Assembly (NCBI GenBank): GCA_034440175.1
Contig: JAWXBO010000188.1
Location: 1-17,257, forward strand
Origin: SZUA-430 sp034440175
GTDB lineage: Bacteria > Pseudomonadota > Alphaproteobacteria > Micropepsales > Micropepsaceae
DNA: 17,257 nucleotides
Reading direction: 5' to 3'
Below the pieces are notes generated by a model. The model had not been told where the DNA came from. It did no database searches and saw nothing but the letters and a program-made list of their open reading frames with translations. This document shows positions 1 through 6,807 of this stretch, in pieces (position 1 is the stretch's first letter; the number at the start of each line of letters is the position of its first letter). The translations under genes were made by a program, and so were the position numbers.

Positions 1-970
1 TAGAGCGCAACCCCAGGCCGTCGATGCGCCGTATCAGTGCGGGATCGAGGGGCCCTTGGGCTTCGGCGTCGAGGCATTGTGCGAGCTCTTCCCGATTTTT
101 TACGCCGAGGATAACTGTGTCGACGCCGGTCATGGAGAGCGCGTAGCGATGGGCGATGAGTGCCGGGTCTTCGCCGATTTCGCGGCACAGGGCGCGGTAG
201 GGGGCGGCGAGGGCGAAGTCGCGCGCCTCGGCGTGTTCGGGTGGCAGGGTGCGGTCGATGGCCGTGGTCAGCGCACCGGCCTGTACGGCGCGAATGCCCA
301 TGACGCCGATATTGTTGCCGACGGCAGTTTCAATGATCGCGCGTGGGGTGGCTTCTTCGGAAAAGTTGCGCATGCCGCCAACGCTGTCCAGGAGATTGGT
401 GATGGCCTGAACGGCTGCGGGCCGCGCCGTGTGCTGTAAAGCCTTGATGATTGTGCGTGGTACGCCGGTGCCGGTGATGCCCCAGTGGCCGATCTTGCCC
501 TGAGACATCAGTTTTTCCATCGTTGGAATAAAGTTCTCACTGTAGATCGACCAGCTTGTGGCGAAGACATTTTGCCGGTCGGGTCTGACCGCGTAGACGT
601 AGTCATCGTCGCAGATATTTGTGTGCAGAAAAAACAGATCAATATGATCGAGGCGCATGGCGCTCAAGCTCGCGTCGAGCGATTGAGACAGTTTTGCCGC
701 GACCTCGCCCGGCGGCGGCGAGCCCAGGCGGCATTTGCTGGTAATTTTCACATCGACGGGTAATTTGCCGTCAAAGGTCTCGCCGATGATTGCTTCACAA
801 TTCCGGTACAGCGGTGCGGTGTCGAGCAGCGTGATGCCGTGATCGATCGCGAGGTGAATGGTTGCCATCGCTTCGTCGCGGCTGGTTTCACCCCAGCCCT
901 GGCCGATGCCGCCGCCACCCAGGGTCAGGCGGCTGACATTTTTGAAGGGTCCGAGGGGTACGGTTTTCAT
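1..970 (-). CDS. aldo/keto reductase, 3' end beyond the window
   Basis: This is a NADPH-dependent carbonyl/aldehyde reductase of the aldo/keto reductase superfamily, read on the minus strand from the ATG at 968-970. It stays open for 323 codons to the window edge, so only the last few residues can be missing (the family is usually about 320-330 residues). The four catalytic positions are visible: D50 and Y55 in LLDTAPLY, K79 in KITSKC, and H116 in DLFFLHTN. The stretch GKIGHWGITGTG and the late VDTVILGVKN are typical of the barrel and the cofactor pocket. The start lies 4 bases after the TGA of the SDR gene, so the two are probably co-transcribed and translationally coupled. The substrate cannot be read from the sequence. 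The family is certain; the physiological role is unknown. Confidence 0.93.
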   Translation of the reverse strand, partial: MKTVPLGPFKNVSRLTLGGGGIGQGWGETSRDEAMATIHLAIDHGITLLDTAPLYRNCEAIIGETFDGKLPVDVKITSKCRLGSPPPGEVAAKLSQSLDASLSAMRLDHIDLFFLHTNICDDDYVYAVRPDRQNVFATSWSIYSENFIPTMEKLMSQGKIGHWGITGTGVPRTIIKALQHTARPAAVQAITNLLDSVGGMRNFSEEATPRAIIETAVGNNIGVMGIRAVQAGALTTAIDRTLPPEHAEARDFALAAPYRALCREIGEDPALIAHRYALSMTGVDTVILGVKNREELAQCLDAEAQGPLDPALIRRIDGLGLRS

Positions 971-974
971 GGGG

Positions 975-1838
975 TCACTTCTTGGGTAGCAGACCCATCT
1001 GGCTTGCCACCAGATGATCGGCCATGCGCTTGGGGAGGTTGTTCAGCATGAAATTCATCAACGGACCGGGCGTTACGACATAACGGACTTTTGGCCGCGC
1101 GGCGGTCAATGCATGCAAAATTTTGCGGCCCAGAAATTCGGGCTTCAATCCGCGTTTGCCTTCCCTGGCCGCAAAGGCGCGCAGTTTGTCGAGGGGGCCT
1201 GCGTAGGGCGTCTTTGCGTAAGGGGTGATATCGACTTGCTCGCCCTTGTCCCAAATGGCGGTGGCGACGGCGCCGGGGGCGAGGGAGATGACGTCGATGC
1301 CGAACAGCATGAGCTCGCGACGCAGGCCTTCGGTCATGCCTTCGATGCCGAATTTCGAGACGTTGTAAGGCGTGATCATCGGGATGGCATTGCGGCCGCC
1401 AATGGATGAAATATTGATGATGCGGCCGGGCGAGCCTGTCAGACTGTCATCGACGCCGAGCAGGGGCGCGAAGGCTTGGGTGGAAATAAAGACGCCGGTG
1501 AGGTTGACTTCGATCTGTGTGCGGAACTGCTCGAGCGGCATGTAGAGCATTGGCCCGACGACGGAAATGCCTGCGTTGTTGACCAGGCCGAACAGCTTGT
1601 GCCCGCCGAGACCGGCGCGGACGGCGACGGCTGCGGCCTTGACCGCTTTTTCGTCGAGGACGTCGAAAACCAGAGGGATATAGTTGGCGCCGAATTCGCT
1701 TTGCAGGCGCTTTGCATCGGCCTCTTTGCGGACGCTGCCGAAGACCTTGTATCCGGCGGCGCAGAGGACTTTGGCGGCTCCCCAGCCGATTCCGGTGGAA
1801 ACGCCTGTAATTACAATGGATTTTTGTGCGCCGGTCAT
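975..1838 (-). CDS. short-chain dehydrogenase/reductase (classical SDR)
   Basis: This 287-residue NAD(P)-dependent oxidoreductase has the classical SDR signatures in order: the dinucleotide-binding TGVSTGIG at residues 11-18, NNAG at 87-90, the catalytic serine in INISSIGG (144/145), YNVSK with Y158 and K162, and the LAPGAV turn at 186-191. The ATG at 1836-1838 has a good ribosome site (AGGAG about 6 bases upstream). The C-terminal part after residue 200 is longer than the core and probably forms the substrate lid. It is the first gene of a two-gene unit with the aldo/keto reductase. A palindrome at 1865-1881 lies just upstream and could be its operator. The substrate is unknown: paired reductases suggest carbonyl or xenobiotic metabolism, but that is inference. 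Confidence 0.94.
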   Translation of the reverse strand: MTGAQKSIVITGVSTGIGWGAAKVLCAAGYKVFGSVRKEADAKRLQSEFGANYIPLVFDVLDEKAVKAAAVAVRAGLGGHKLFGLVNNAGISVVGPMLYMPLEQFRTQIEVNLTGVFISTQAFAPLLGVDDSLTGSPGRIINISSIGGRNAIPMITPYNVSKFGIEGMTEGLRRELMLFGIDVISLAPGAVATAIWDKGEQVDITPYAKTPYAGPLDKLRAFAAREGKRGLKPEFLGRKILHALTAARPKVRYVVTPGPLMNFMLNNLPKRMADHLVASQMGLLPKK

Positions 1839-1864
1839 GGATGGCTCCTGGTTGTGGAAATCTA

Positions 1865-1881
1865 TAGCGCATGGAGCGCTA
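1865..1881. promoter_or_regulatory. operator-like palindrome between divergent genes
   Basis: The perfect inverted repeat TAGCGC-N5-GCGCTA (6-base arms, 5-base spacer) sits 27 bases upstream of the SDR start codon and 10 bases before the -35 element of the rightward stress promoter. Size and place fit a dimeric repressor such as a TetR-type protein, but no regulator gene is in the window. The role is inferred from symmetry and position only. Confidence 0.4.
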
Positions 1882-1890
1882 CATACAACG

Positions 1891-1915
1891 GGAACAACTG
1901 GCGGGATTGTTCGTT
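1891..1915 (+). promoter_or_regulatory. sigma-EcfG-type general stress promoter
   Basis: GGAAC at 1891-1895 and CGTT at 1912-1915 are separated by 16 bases. This is the consensus (GGAAC-N16/17-CGTT) of the alphaproteobacterial general stress sigma factor EcfG/SigT. It faces the secreted cysteine-rich gene that starts at 2012 and would give a leader of about 90 bases. I saw no second match of this quality when reading the window on both strands. The motif is seen directly; use by EcfG follows from family knowledge. Confidence 0.75.
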
Positions 1916-2011
1916 TCTAAGTAGGCCCCGCCGGTGGCGTAACCCATTCATCGAGTGTTCAGGTGGCGGTCCGTATTGGAGAAGTCGATAACGATAGGAG
2001 AGGATTAGACC

Positions 2012-2617
2012 ATGTTTCGAACTTTAGCTTCTTTGACTGTGTCACTCGTTGCGGCCGCGTTTCTGATGGTAGCGCCGGTTTCCGCAGAACCGCAATTCTC
2101 GCGGGCCCCGGGAGAATTTACTCCCATAAATGACAACTATAACAACGACCAGGTTTGCTGCAGACGCGGCAACAGCGATTGGTGGTCTACGCGCAACGCG
2201 TGCCAGTGGGCGGGCGGACATGCGACCGACAATCGCCGGTGCCGGAATGATGATCGCTGGGACGGCGACAATCGATGGAACGGAGACGGCCGCAACGACG
2301 GGCGCTGGAATGAGCGCCAATGCTGCCGGCGCGACGAGCGTCAAGGGTATCGCATATTCTGGTCGACGGTCGGAGAGTGCCAAAGGTCGGGTGGAGAAGG
2401 CCAGACCAACAAAACCTGCAGAAAATACGGTGGCTTCCACCGTTACCCGGGACACGGTAATGGTTGGGGAAATGGCTGGGGAAATGGCTGGGACCAGGGC
2501 CAGAACCCGAACGAGCGCGTCTGTTGCATACGCAATGGGCAAGTGTGGTGGTCAAATCGCGGCGAGTGTGCTCGGGCTTCGGGCCAAGCGACGGCGAATA
2601 GTGTCTGCCGCCGTTAA
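2012..2617 (+). CDS. secreted protein with three CC/WWS/C/C repeats
   Basis: This exported 201-residue protein has no function I recognise. Residues 1-25 form a signal peptide ending in APVSA before EPQ. The mature part has exactly twelve cysteines, all inside three copies of one pattern: CC-x6 or x10-[WF]-W-S-x4-C-x12-C. Copy 1 spans residues 49-77, copy 2 spans 104-136 and copy 3 spans 171-199. The identical S-to-C (4) and C-to-C (12) spacings point to three small disulfide-bonded modules. The linkers are low-complexity Asp/Asn/Gly/Trp/Arg, including an NGWG repeat. The start at 2012 follows the site AGGAGAGG. An EcfG-type promoter lies upstream and a terminator follows, so it is probably a single-gene stress-induced unit. 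A cell-envelope or extracellular role is likely; enzymatic function is not indicated. Confidence 0.88.
   Translation: MFRTLASLTVSLVAAAFLMVAPVSAEPQFSRAPGEFTPINDNYNNDQVCCRRGNSDWWSTRNACQWAGGHATDNRRCRNDDRWDGDNRWNGDGRNDGRWNERQCCRRDERQGYRIFWSTVGECQRSGGEGQTNKTCRKYGGFHRYPGHGNGWGNGWGNGWDQGQNPNERVCCIRNGQVWWSNRGECARASGQATANSVCRR
2459..2494 (+). repeat. three 12-base tandem repeats inside the secreted protein gene
   Basis: Three near-identical consecutive units (AATGGCTGGGGA type) encode NGWG-NGWG-NGWD in the linker between the second and third cysteine modules. The units differ at one or two bases, which suggests a young expansion by slippage. Copy number may vary between strains. Confidence 0.85.
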
Positions 2618-2637
2618 TTAGTCCGAAAGATTGTGAC

Positions 2638-2678
2638 GGCCGCCCATTGGACCACGGACCAGGGGCGGCCATTTTTTT
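2638..2678 (+). terminator. rho-independent terminator
   Basis: A perfect 8-base GC stem (GGCCGCCC at 2638-2645 with GGGCGGCC at 2663-2670) is followed by an A and seven T residues. It lies 20 bases after the stop of the secreted cysteine-rich gene and ends its transcript. On the minus strand the T-tract is absent after the stem, so it should not serve the converging receptor gene efficiently. Confidence 0.88.
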
Positions 2679-2688
2679 GAGGTGCCGG

Positions 2689-4593
2689 TCAGAATTTTCC
2701 CTTTACACCCGCGTAGGCCGCCAGCCCAGGTGAGGCGAAGGAGAAGACTTCTTCGTATCTTTCGTCGAGCAGGTTTTCGACGCGGCCAAACACCTCCAGA
2801 GTTTCAGTCACTCTGTATGAGGCGTTCAAGTTGACGAGGGTGAACGCGTTCAGGGTGACGAAGTCTTGCGGCGTTGCGAAGATGAATTCGTTGTCCTGCT
2901 GCTCGCCGTTGTAGCGCAGGCTAAGCGTGGCTGAGCCGCGTTCCAGAAAGCGATAGGTGAGGTTGAGCGACGCAATATGGGGAGGGCGGCGGACTTCTTC
3001 CTGGCCTGCCTCTTGCGCGTCGAGATAGGTGTAAGCAGCATTCAGCGACCAGTCCTCGACGGCGGCGTCCAGGGTGAGTTCAATGCCCTGGCGTTCGCTT
3101 TGGCTGGTGCGGTTCCTGGGGGTCGAGATGAAACCCGGCAGGAAGGCGGTGAAGATTTCGTCTTCCAGTGTTGCCTGGAAATACGTCAGCGTCAATTTTG
3201 CAGTGTTGTTCCAGAACCGGTGATCGATGCCTGCATCCCAGCCAACCGACTTTTCGGGTTTGAGATTTGGGTTACCGATGAATGATCCGGGGTCGAAGCC
3301 GAAGAGTTCGAAGTTGGTTGGATTCTTGACGCCTGATCCTGCTGTTGCCCGCAGGCGAGTGGCCTCGACGCGGTAACTGGCCTGCAAGCGATATGTGCTG
3401 GCGTCCTGGAAGTTTTCGTTCTGGTCGTGGCGGATTGCTGCTCCAGCATTGAAGTCCGCCATTTCCAGGTCGTAGTTGGCGACGAAGCCCGTGGTTTCAA
3501 GTTCGCGCTTGTCGTTGATGGGTGAGGGCGCGCCGAGGGGCAGATTTTGGTATGTTTCGCGTTTCCAATCCACGGCGCCGGTCAGGCGATGCGATGCGGC
3601 TGCGGTTGTGAAATCCAGTGCCGACACCAGACTGACTTTGTCGCGATTACCGGCGGTGAAAAATGATGGAAAGCCGCCGGAGAAATTGTGGCGTTCGGTA
3701 TCGGCGAAGGCGTAGCTCAGTTTTGTGTTCCAGGCGTCATTCCAACCAACTATTTGGGCTTGGATATTGCCATAGAGCTGCTTTGTGTCCGATGTTTCGT
3801 TGCCGTCGATAGCGAAGCCTTGCGTAGGTGAGAAGAAGTCGAAGTCTTGTGGGTCGCCATCGGCATCGGTTTCAACGTAGCGCAGGAAGCCACGCAGTTC
3901 GATGTTGGTGGCAGGACGAAGTCCAGCGTTGACAAAGAACGATGTGTCGCTTGCGCCGTCGTCTTCATTGCCGAAGCGCGAATTGTTGGTGCCACTCGTC
4001 ACGTGGCGGGACGTGCTGGCGAAGACGTCGAAGGTGTCATCGCCGTATGATGCGTTTCCGTTGGCCAGCCAGGTGGCGAATGAGCCTGCTTCGGCCAGGG
4101 CCTCGAACGTCAATTCACCTTTGCCGCGTCGCGGAATAATGTTGACTACACCACCGATAGCGTCAGACCCGTACAAGGCGCTTTGACTGCCGCGCAGAAT
4201 TTCGATGTGTTCAATATCGGTGGCAAGCAGGCCTGAGAAGTCGAATTCACCCTGGAAAGGATCGCTGATCTCGGCGCCGTCCAGCAGCACCAGGGTATGG
4301 TTGCCTTCACTGCCGCGCATGCGGATTTGGGTTGAACCACCTGCACCGCCTGTGCGGTTGACGGCGACGCCCGGTGCATCACGCAGGACATCGGAAACGT
4401 AGCGGGTTTGGCGTTCGTCGAGTTGCTGTTTGCTGATGACGGTGACCGCAGTACCCAGCTTGTCTTCCGCCACTTCTCCGATGCGATTGCCGGTGACGAT
4501 TATTTTCTCCACAGATACCGGCATTGGATCCGCTGCAAAACCGGGAGATACGGTCAGTCCGAATGCAGTTGTTGCAAGCAATATACGTTTCAT
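2689..4593 (-). CDS. btuB: TonB-dependent outer-membrane receptor, BtuB-like (cobalamin)
   Basis: This is a 634-residue outer-membrane transporter that should import vitamin B12 or related corrinoids with energy from TonB-ExbBD. I start it at the ATG at 4591-4593, which begins a proper signal peptide (MKRILLATTAFGL, cleavage near A20/A21). The in-frame extension to 4716 lacks one and would overlap the leader RNA. A TonB box lies in EKIIVTGNR (about 29-37), and the plug domain covers about 47-155 with VLRDAPGV, IRMRG, VLLDG and ILRGSQSALYGSDAIGGVVNI. A beta-barrel follows and ends in the terminal phenylalanine typical of outer-membrane proteins. A cobalamin riboswitch at 4744-4889 precedes it and is the main reason for the substrate call. 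The ribosome site is the G-run about 8 bases upstream. The family is certain; B12 as substrate is very likely. Confidence 0.92.
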   Translation of the reverse strand: MKRILLATTAFGLTVSPGFAADPMPVSVEKIIVTGNRIGEVAEDKLGTAVTVISKQQLDERQTRYVSDVLRDAPGVAVNRTGGAGGSTQIRMRGSEGNHTLVLLDGAEISDPFQGEFDFSGLLATDIEHIEILRGSQSALYGSDAIGGVVNIIPRRGKGELTFEALAEAGSFATWLANGNASYGDDTFDVFASTSRHVTSGTNNSRFGNEDDGASDTSFFVNAGLRPATNIELRGFLRYVETDADGDPQDFDFFSPTQGFAIDGNETSDTKQLYGNIQAQIVGWNDAWNTKLSYAFADTERHNFSGGFPSFFTAGNRDKVSLVSALDFTTAAASHRLTGAVDWKRETYQNLPLGAPSPINDKRELETTGFVANYDLEMADFNAGAAIRHDQNENFQDASTYRLQASYRVEATRLRATAGSGVKNPTNFELFGFDPGSFIGNPNLKPEKSVGWDAGIDHRFWNNTAKLTLTYFQATLEDEIFTAFLPGFISTPRNRTSQSERQGIELTLDAAVEDWSLNAAYTYLDAQEAGQEEVRRPPHIASLNLTYRFLERGSATLSLRYNGEQQDNEFIFATPQDFVTLNAFTLVNLNASYRVTETLEVFGRVENLLDERYEEVFSFASPGLAAYAGVKGKF

Positions 4594-4638
4594 TTTTGCG
4601 GGCCCCCAAGACCATTGATGGAGCGCTCCTATCCCGTA

Positions 4639-4667
4639 TCGGGGCGCCTGAACGTGAGCGTCCCCGA
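4639..4667 (-). promoter_or_regulatory. hairpin between riboswitch aptamer and btuB start
   Basis: On the minus strand TCGGGG-A-CGC and GCGCCCCGA form a 9-base stem with one bulged A and a loop of about 10 bases. It lies between the aptamer and the start codon. No T-tract follows, so it does not look like an intrinsic terminator. The GCGCCCC arm could alternatively pair with the G-rich ribosome site near 4603-4608, which would fit translational control. The pairing switch is inference. Confidence 0.45.
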
Positions 4668-4743
4668 ATGGGTACGCTTCGCACACGCCACCACACCGGA
4701 GGGATCCGTCCCGCAAACGCCCACCGCGCCTTCGAGGGGTGAC

Positions 4744-4889
4744 TTACGTGGCAGGTCTCCTGGCTTCGCGACACTTCATCCAGCCGCCTTCCCGATCAAT
4801 CGATCAGTGGCATTTTGTGGCCGGTGCATCGTCGCTTACAGTTGCGGGGGCAGCGCCAGTTTCTCACCGGCTTCCCTTGACCAACGTAA
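4744..4889 (-). promoter_or_regulatory. cobalamin riboswitch (B12 aptamer)
   Basis: Read on the minus strand, the leader shows the conserved cobalamin aptamer blocks in order: AAGGGAAGCCGGTGAGAA, then CTGGCGCTGCCCCCGCAAC followed by TGTAAGCG, then ATGCCACTG, CGGGAAGGCGGC and GATGAAGTGTCGCGAAGCC, and finally the B12 box AGCCAGGAGACCTGCC. The closing stem is perfect: TTACGT at 4884-4889 pairs with ACGTAA at 4744-4749. It senses adenosyl- or another cobalamin and lowers expression of the receptor gene that starts at 4593. Its promoter must lie in about 4890-4960, overlapping the region upstream of the divergent cyclase gene. Confidence 0.96.
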
Positions 4890-4997
4890 CGCTCGAAAGA
4901 TGCGCACGTGGGCACGGCACGGTCAACTATCCGAAAGGGGGGAGCGTCAAAACGCTGTATGTTCACGTGGCAGGCGAATCTGTGGAGGTTTGTTCCC

Positions 4998-6404
4998 GTG
5001 ACTCTTTCAAAGCAATTCCTGCGATTTCGCTGGCTAATCGCAGGTGCCGTGCATAAAGCCGTTGATGCAGGTGTCAGTGACCGCTTATCAGTCTCGTTTC
5101 GCGAGACTGAGCGTACTGGCTTAATGCTGGCCTCTGCTGTGCGGGCGGCAATTGTTGTGACGATGATATTGGTATTCGCGGCGACAGGAGCGTTTGTCGG
5201 CGATGGCTACGTCGTGTTGGTATTGATGCCGCTTGGTATTGCTGCAATCGGGCTCGTGCAGTTTGAAACGCTGCGGCGCTTGCCGCAACTCACGTGGCCC
5301 AAATATGTATTCGTTGCGGTCGATTGCGCCTACCTCGCGGCCTTTCTGATTGTGCGCCATAGTTTGGCCGGTGATCTTCCTCCTGTGACGCTTGCCGTGA
5401 AGGAGGGGGCGCTGCTGTTTTTTGTCGCCTTTCTCGTTCAAGGCACATTCAGTTATTCGCCGCATTTTATCGCCTGGACCGGATTGTGCATCACGTTGAG
5501 CTGGGGCGCCATTGTCGGGTTCGCGGTTGCCGAGCCCGGGACCTTTTTCACATTGAGCTCAACTGAGGAGACCTGGCGCCAATACGGAGATCCGCATTAT
5601 TTGCCGGTGATCAAGGTCGTCTATGACTATGTGATCCTGTTGCTGTTGACGCTTGGGCTTGCGGTGGCGATCTGGAGGTCGCGGCAGCTGGTGATGGCGG
5701 CTGCCGTGTCTGAGAAGGCGCGTGCGAACCTGGCGCGTCACTTCTCACCGAAAGTCCTGGACGAACTGAGTGCGCGTGAGAATCCATTCGGTGATGTGCG
5801 GCGTCAGAGTGCGGCGGTGTTGTTTGCCGACATTCGCGGATTTACGACTCGTTGCGAGACCATGCCACCGGAAGAAGCGATTTCGTTTCTACGTGAGTTT
5901 CACGGGCGCATGGAAGACGTGATTTTCAAGCATGGCGGAACGCTCGACAAGATTTTGGGTGACGGACTTCTCGCGGTGTTTGGCGTTCCCGATCAGGGCG
6001 GCGGTGATGCGGGTGATGCGCTGGCGTGCGCGTTTGCTATCATTGACTCAGTGTCCAAATGGAATGTTGAACGCCAAGCGGCCGGCAGGTTTGAGGTGCA
6101 GATCGGTATCGGCTTGCATTTTGGCTATGTGATGACCGGAGACGTCGGCAGCGAGCGCCTGATGACATTCACTGTGGTTGGCGACACCGTAAATGTCGCC
6201 AGCCGGTTGCAATCGCTCTCGAAAGAGATAGGAACCAAGTTGGTGGCAAGCGATGCGCTGGTCAGCGCCGTGAAAGACGAAATGCGGCAAGAGTCTCAAC
6301 TTGTCGATGAGCTACGTTTGGTGGGCCCCACGCTTCTGCGGGGCAGGGAACACGAAACTATCGTCTATGCACTGAACGCCAGCGTGCATCCGGCCGCTGT
6401 CTAG
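4998..6404 (+). CDS. membrane class III adenylate cyclase with six transmembrane helices
   Basis: This enzyme should make cyclic AMP from ATP at the inner membrane. I start it at the GTG at 4998 because GGAGG at 4984-4988 lies 9 bases upstream. The longer frame from 4908 has no ribosome site. The product is 468 residues. About six hydrophobic helices occupy residues 45-230. A short linker (LARHFSPKVLDEL, about 245-257) leads into the catalytic domain. All six class III catalytic positions are present: metal aspartates D278 (FADIRGFT) and D322 (ILGDGLLAVFG), adenine-selecting K318 and D396 (VVGDTVN), and the transition-state pair N399 and R403 (NVASR). The purine-selecting Lys/Asp pair favours adenylate over guanylate cyclase. 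The signal sensed by the membrane part is unknown. The gene is divergent from the B12 receptor. Confidence 0.92.
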   Translation: MTLSKQFLRFRWLIAGAVHKAVDAGVSDRLSVSFRETERTGLMLASAVRAAIVVTMILVFAATGAFVGDGYVVLVLMPLGIAAIGLVQFETLRRLPQLTWPKYVFVAVDCAYLAAFLIVRHSLAGDLPPVTLAVKEGALLFFVAFLVQGTFSYSPHFIAWTGLCITLSWGAIVGFAVAEPGTFFTLSSTEETWRQYGDPHYLPVIKVVYDYVILLLLTLGLAVAIWRSRQLVMAAAVSEKARANLARHFSPKVLDELSARENPFGDVRRQSAAVLFADIRGFTTRCETMPPEEAISFLREFHGRMEDVIFKHGGTLDKILGDGLLAVFGVPDQGGGDAGDALACAFAIIDSVSKWNVERQAAGRFEVQIGIGLHFGYVMTGDVGSERLMTFTVVGDTVNVASRLQSLSKEIGTKLVASDALVSAVKDEMRQESQLVDELRLVGPTLLRGREHETIVYALNASVHPAAV

Positions 6405-6582
6405 CTGGCAGGGCGTGTAGCTCACATGTTAACGCACGCAGCGGTCGCATTTTGATCGCTTCCACCGCGTTTCGAAACTGTCCCCCAGTAGTTGCGTCGT
6501 GCGAAAAAACTTCGACTCCCAGTCAGTGGTGCTTGAGTCTCAGCAGTGCAATACGTGATGCGCTAACTCACAGTCACGGCAC

Positions 6583-6807
6583 ATGACAAAAAAGAACACG
6601 CTTATAGATCCAGATCCGGACGTCATTCGCTCAGCTTGGTTCATGATACGGAACCATGGCGAGAAAGCGATGCGTGAGGCCACGCGCCAGCAGCAGGCGA
6701 TGATCAAGCAGGGTGACCCTCGCGGGATCAGCTTGTGGTGGTCCATCGGGCAAGCCATCCAGGAACTCCGACGTACCAAGCGCGAGCCGCACGAGACGCT
6801 GAACTAA
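6583..6807 (+). CDS. conserved small alphaproteobacterial protein, function unknown
   Basis: This 74-residue soluble protein has the pattern of short proteins that recur in Alphaproteobacteria: AWFMIRNHGEKAMREA, a Q-rich stretch, then a GD followed by an aromatic-containing helix (ISLWWSIGQAIQELRR). It is probably two or three helices. No function is known to me. There is no clear ribosome site before the ATG at 6583, so translation may be weak or leaderless. The next Met, at residue 21, would remove the N-terminus of the conserved part. Its TAA overlaps the stop codon of the convergent CHAT gene. The 178 bases between it and the cyclase stop show no gene and no good terminator. Confidence 0.75.
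   Translation: MTKKNTLIDPDPDVIRSAWFMIRNHGEKAMREATRQQQAMIKQGDPRGISLWWSIGQAIQELRRTKREPHETLN

Noticed and set aside
2042..2672. Overlapping frames on both strands across the secreted cysteine gene
   Set aside because: They lack signal peptides, conserved patterns and ribosome sites; the plus-strand frame from 2012 explains promoter, signal peptide and terminator.
4639..4667. Intrinsic terminator as riboswitch expression platform
   Set aside because: The stem is strong, but no T-run follows it on the minus strand.
4594..4716. N-terminal extension of the B12 receptor frame
   Set aside because: The extra 41 residues precede a perfect signal peptide, would cover the riboswitch leader and have no ribosome site; the start at 4593 is preferred.
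4908..4997. Longer start for the adenylate cyclase
   Set aside because: The ATGs at 4908 and 4959 lack a ribosome site, while the GTG at 4998 has GGAGG at ideal distance.
6405..6582. RNA gene or terminator after the cyclase
   Set aside because: Only weak 4-5 base hairpins without T-runs are visible; nothing exceeds chance.
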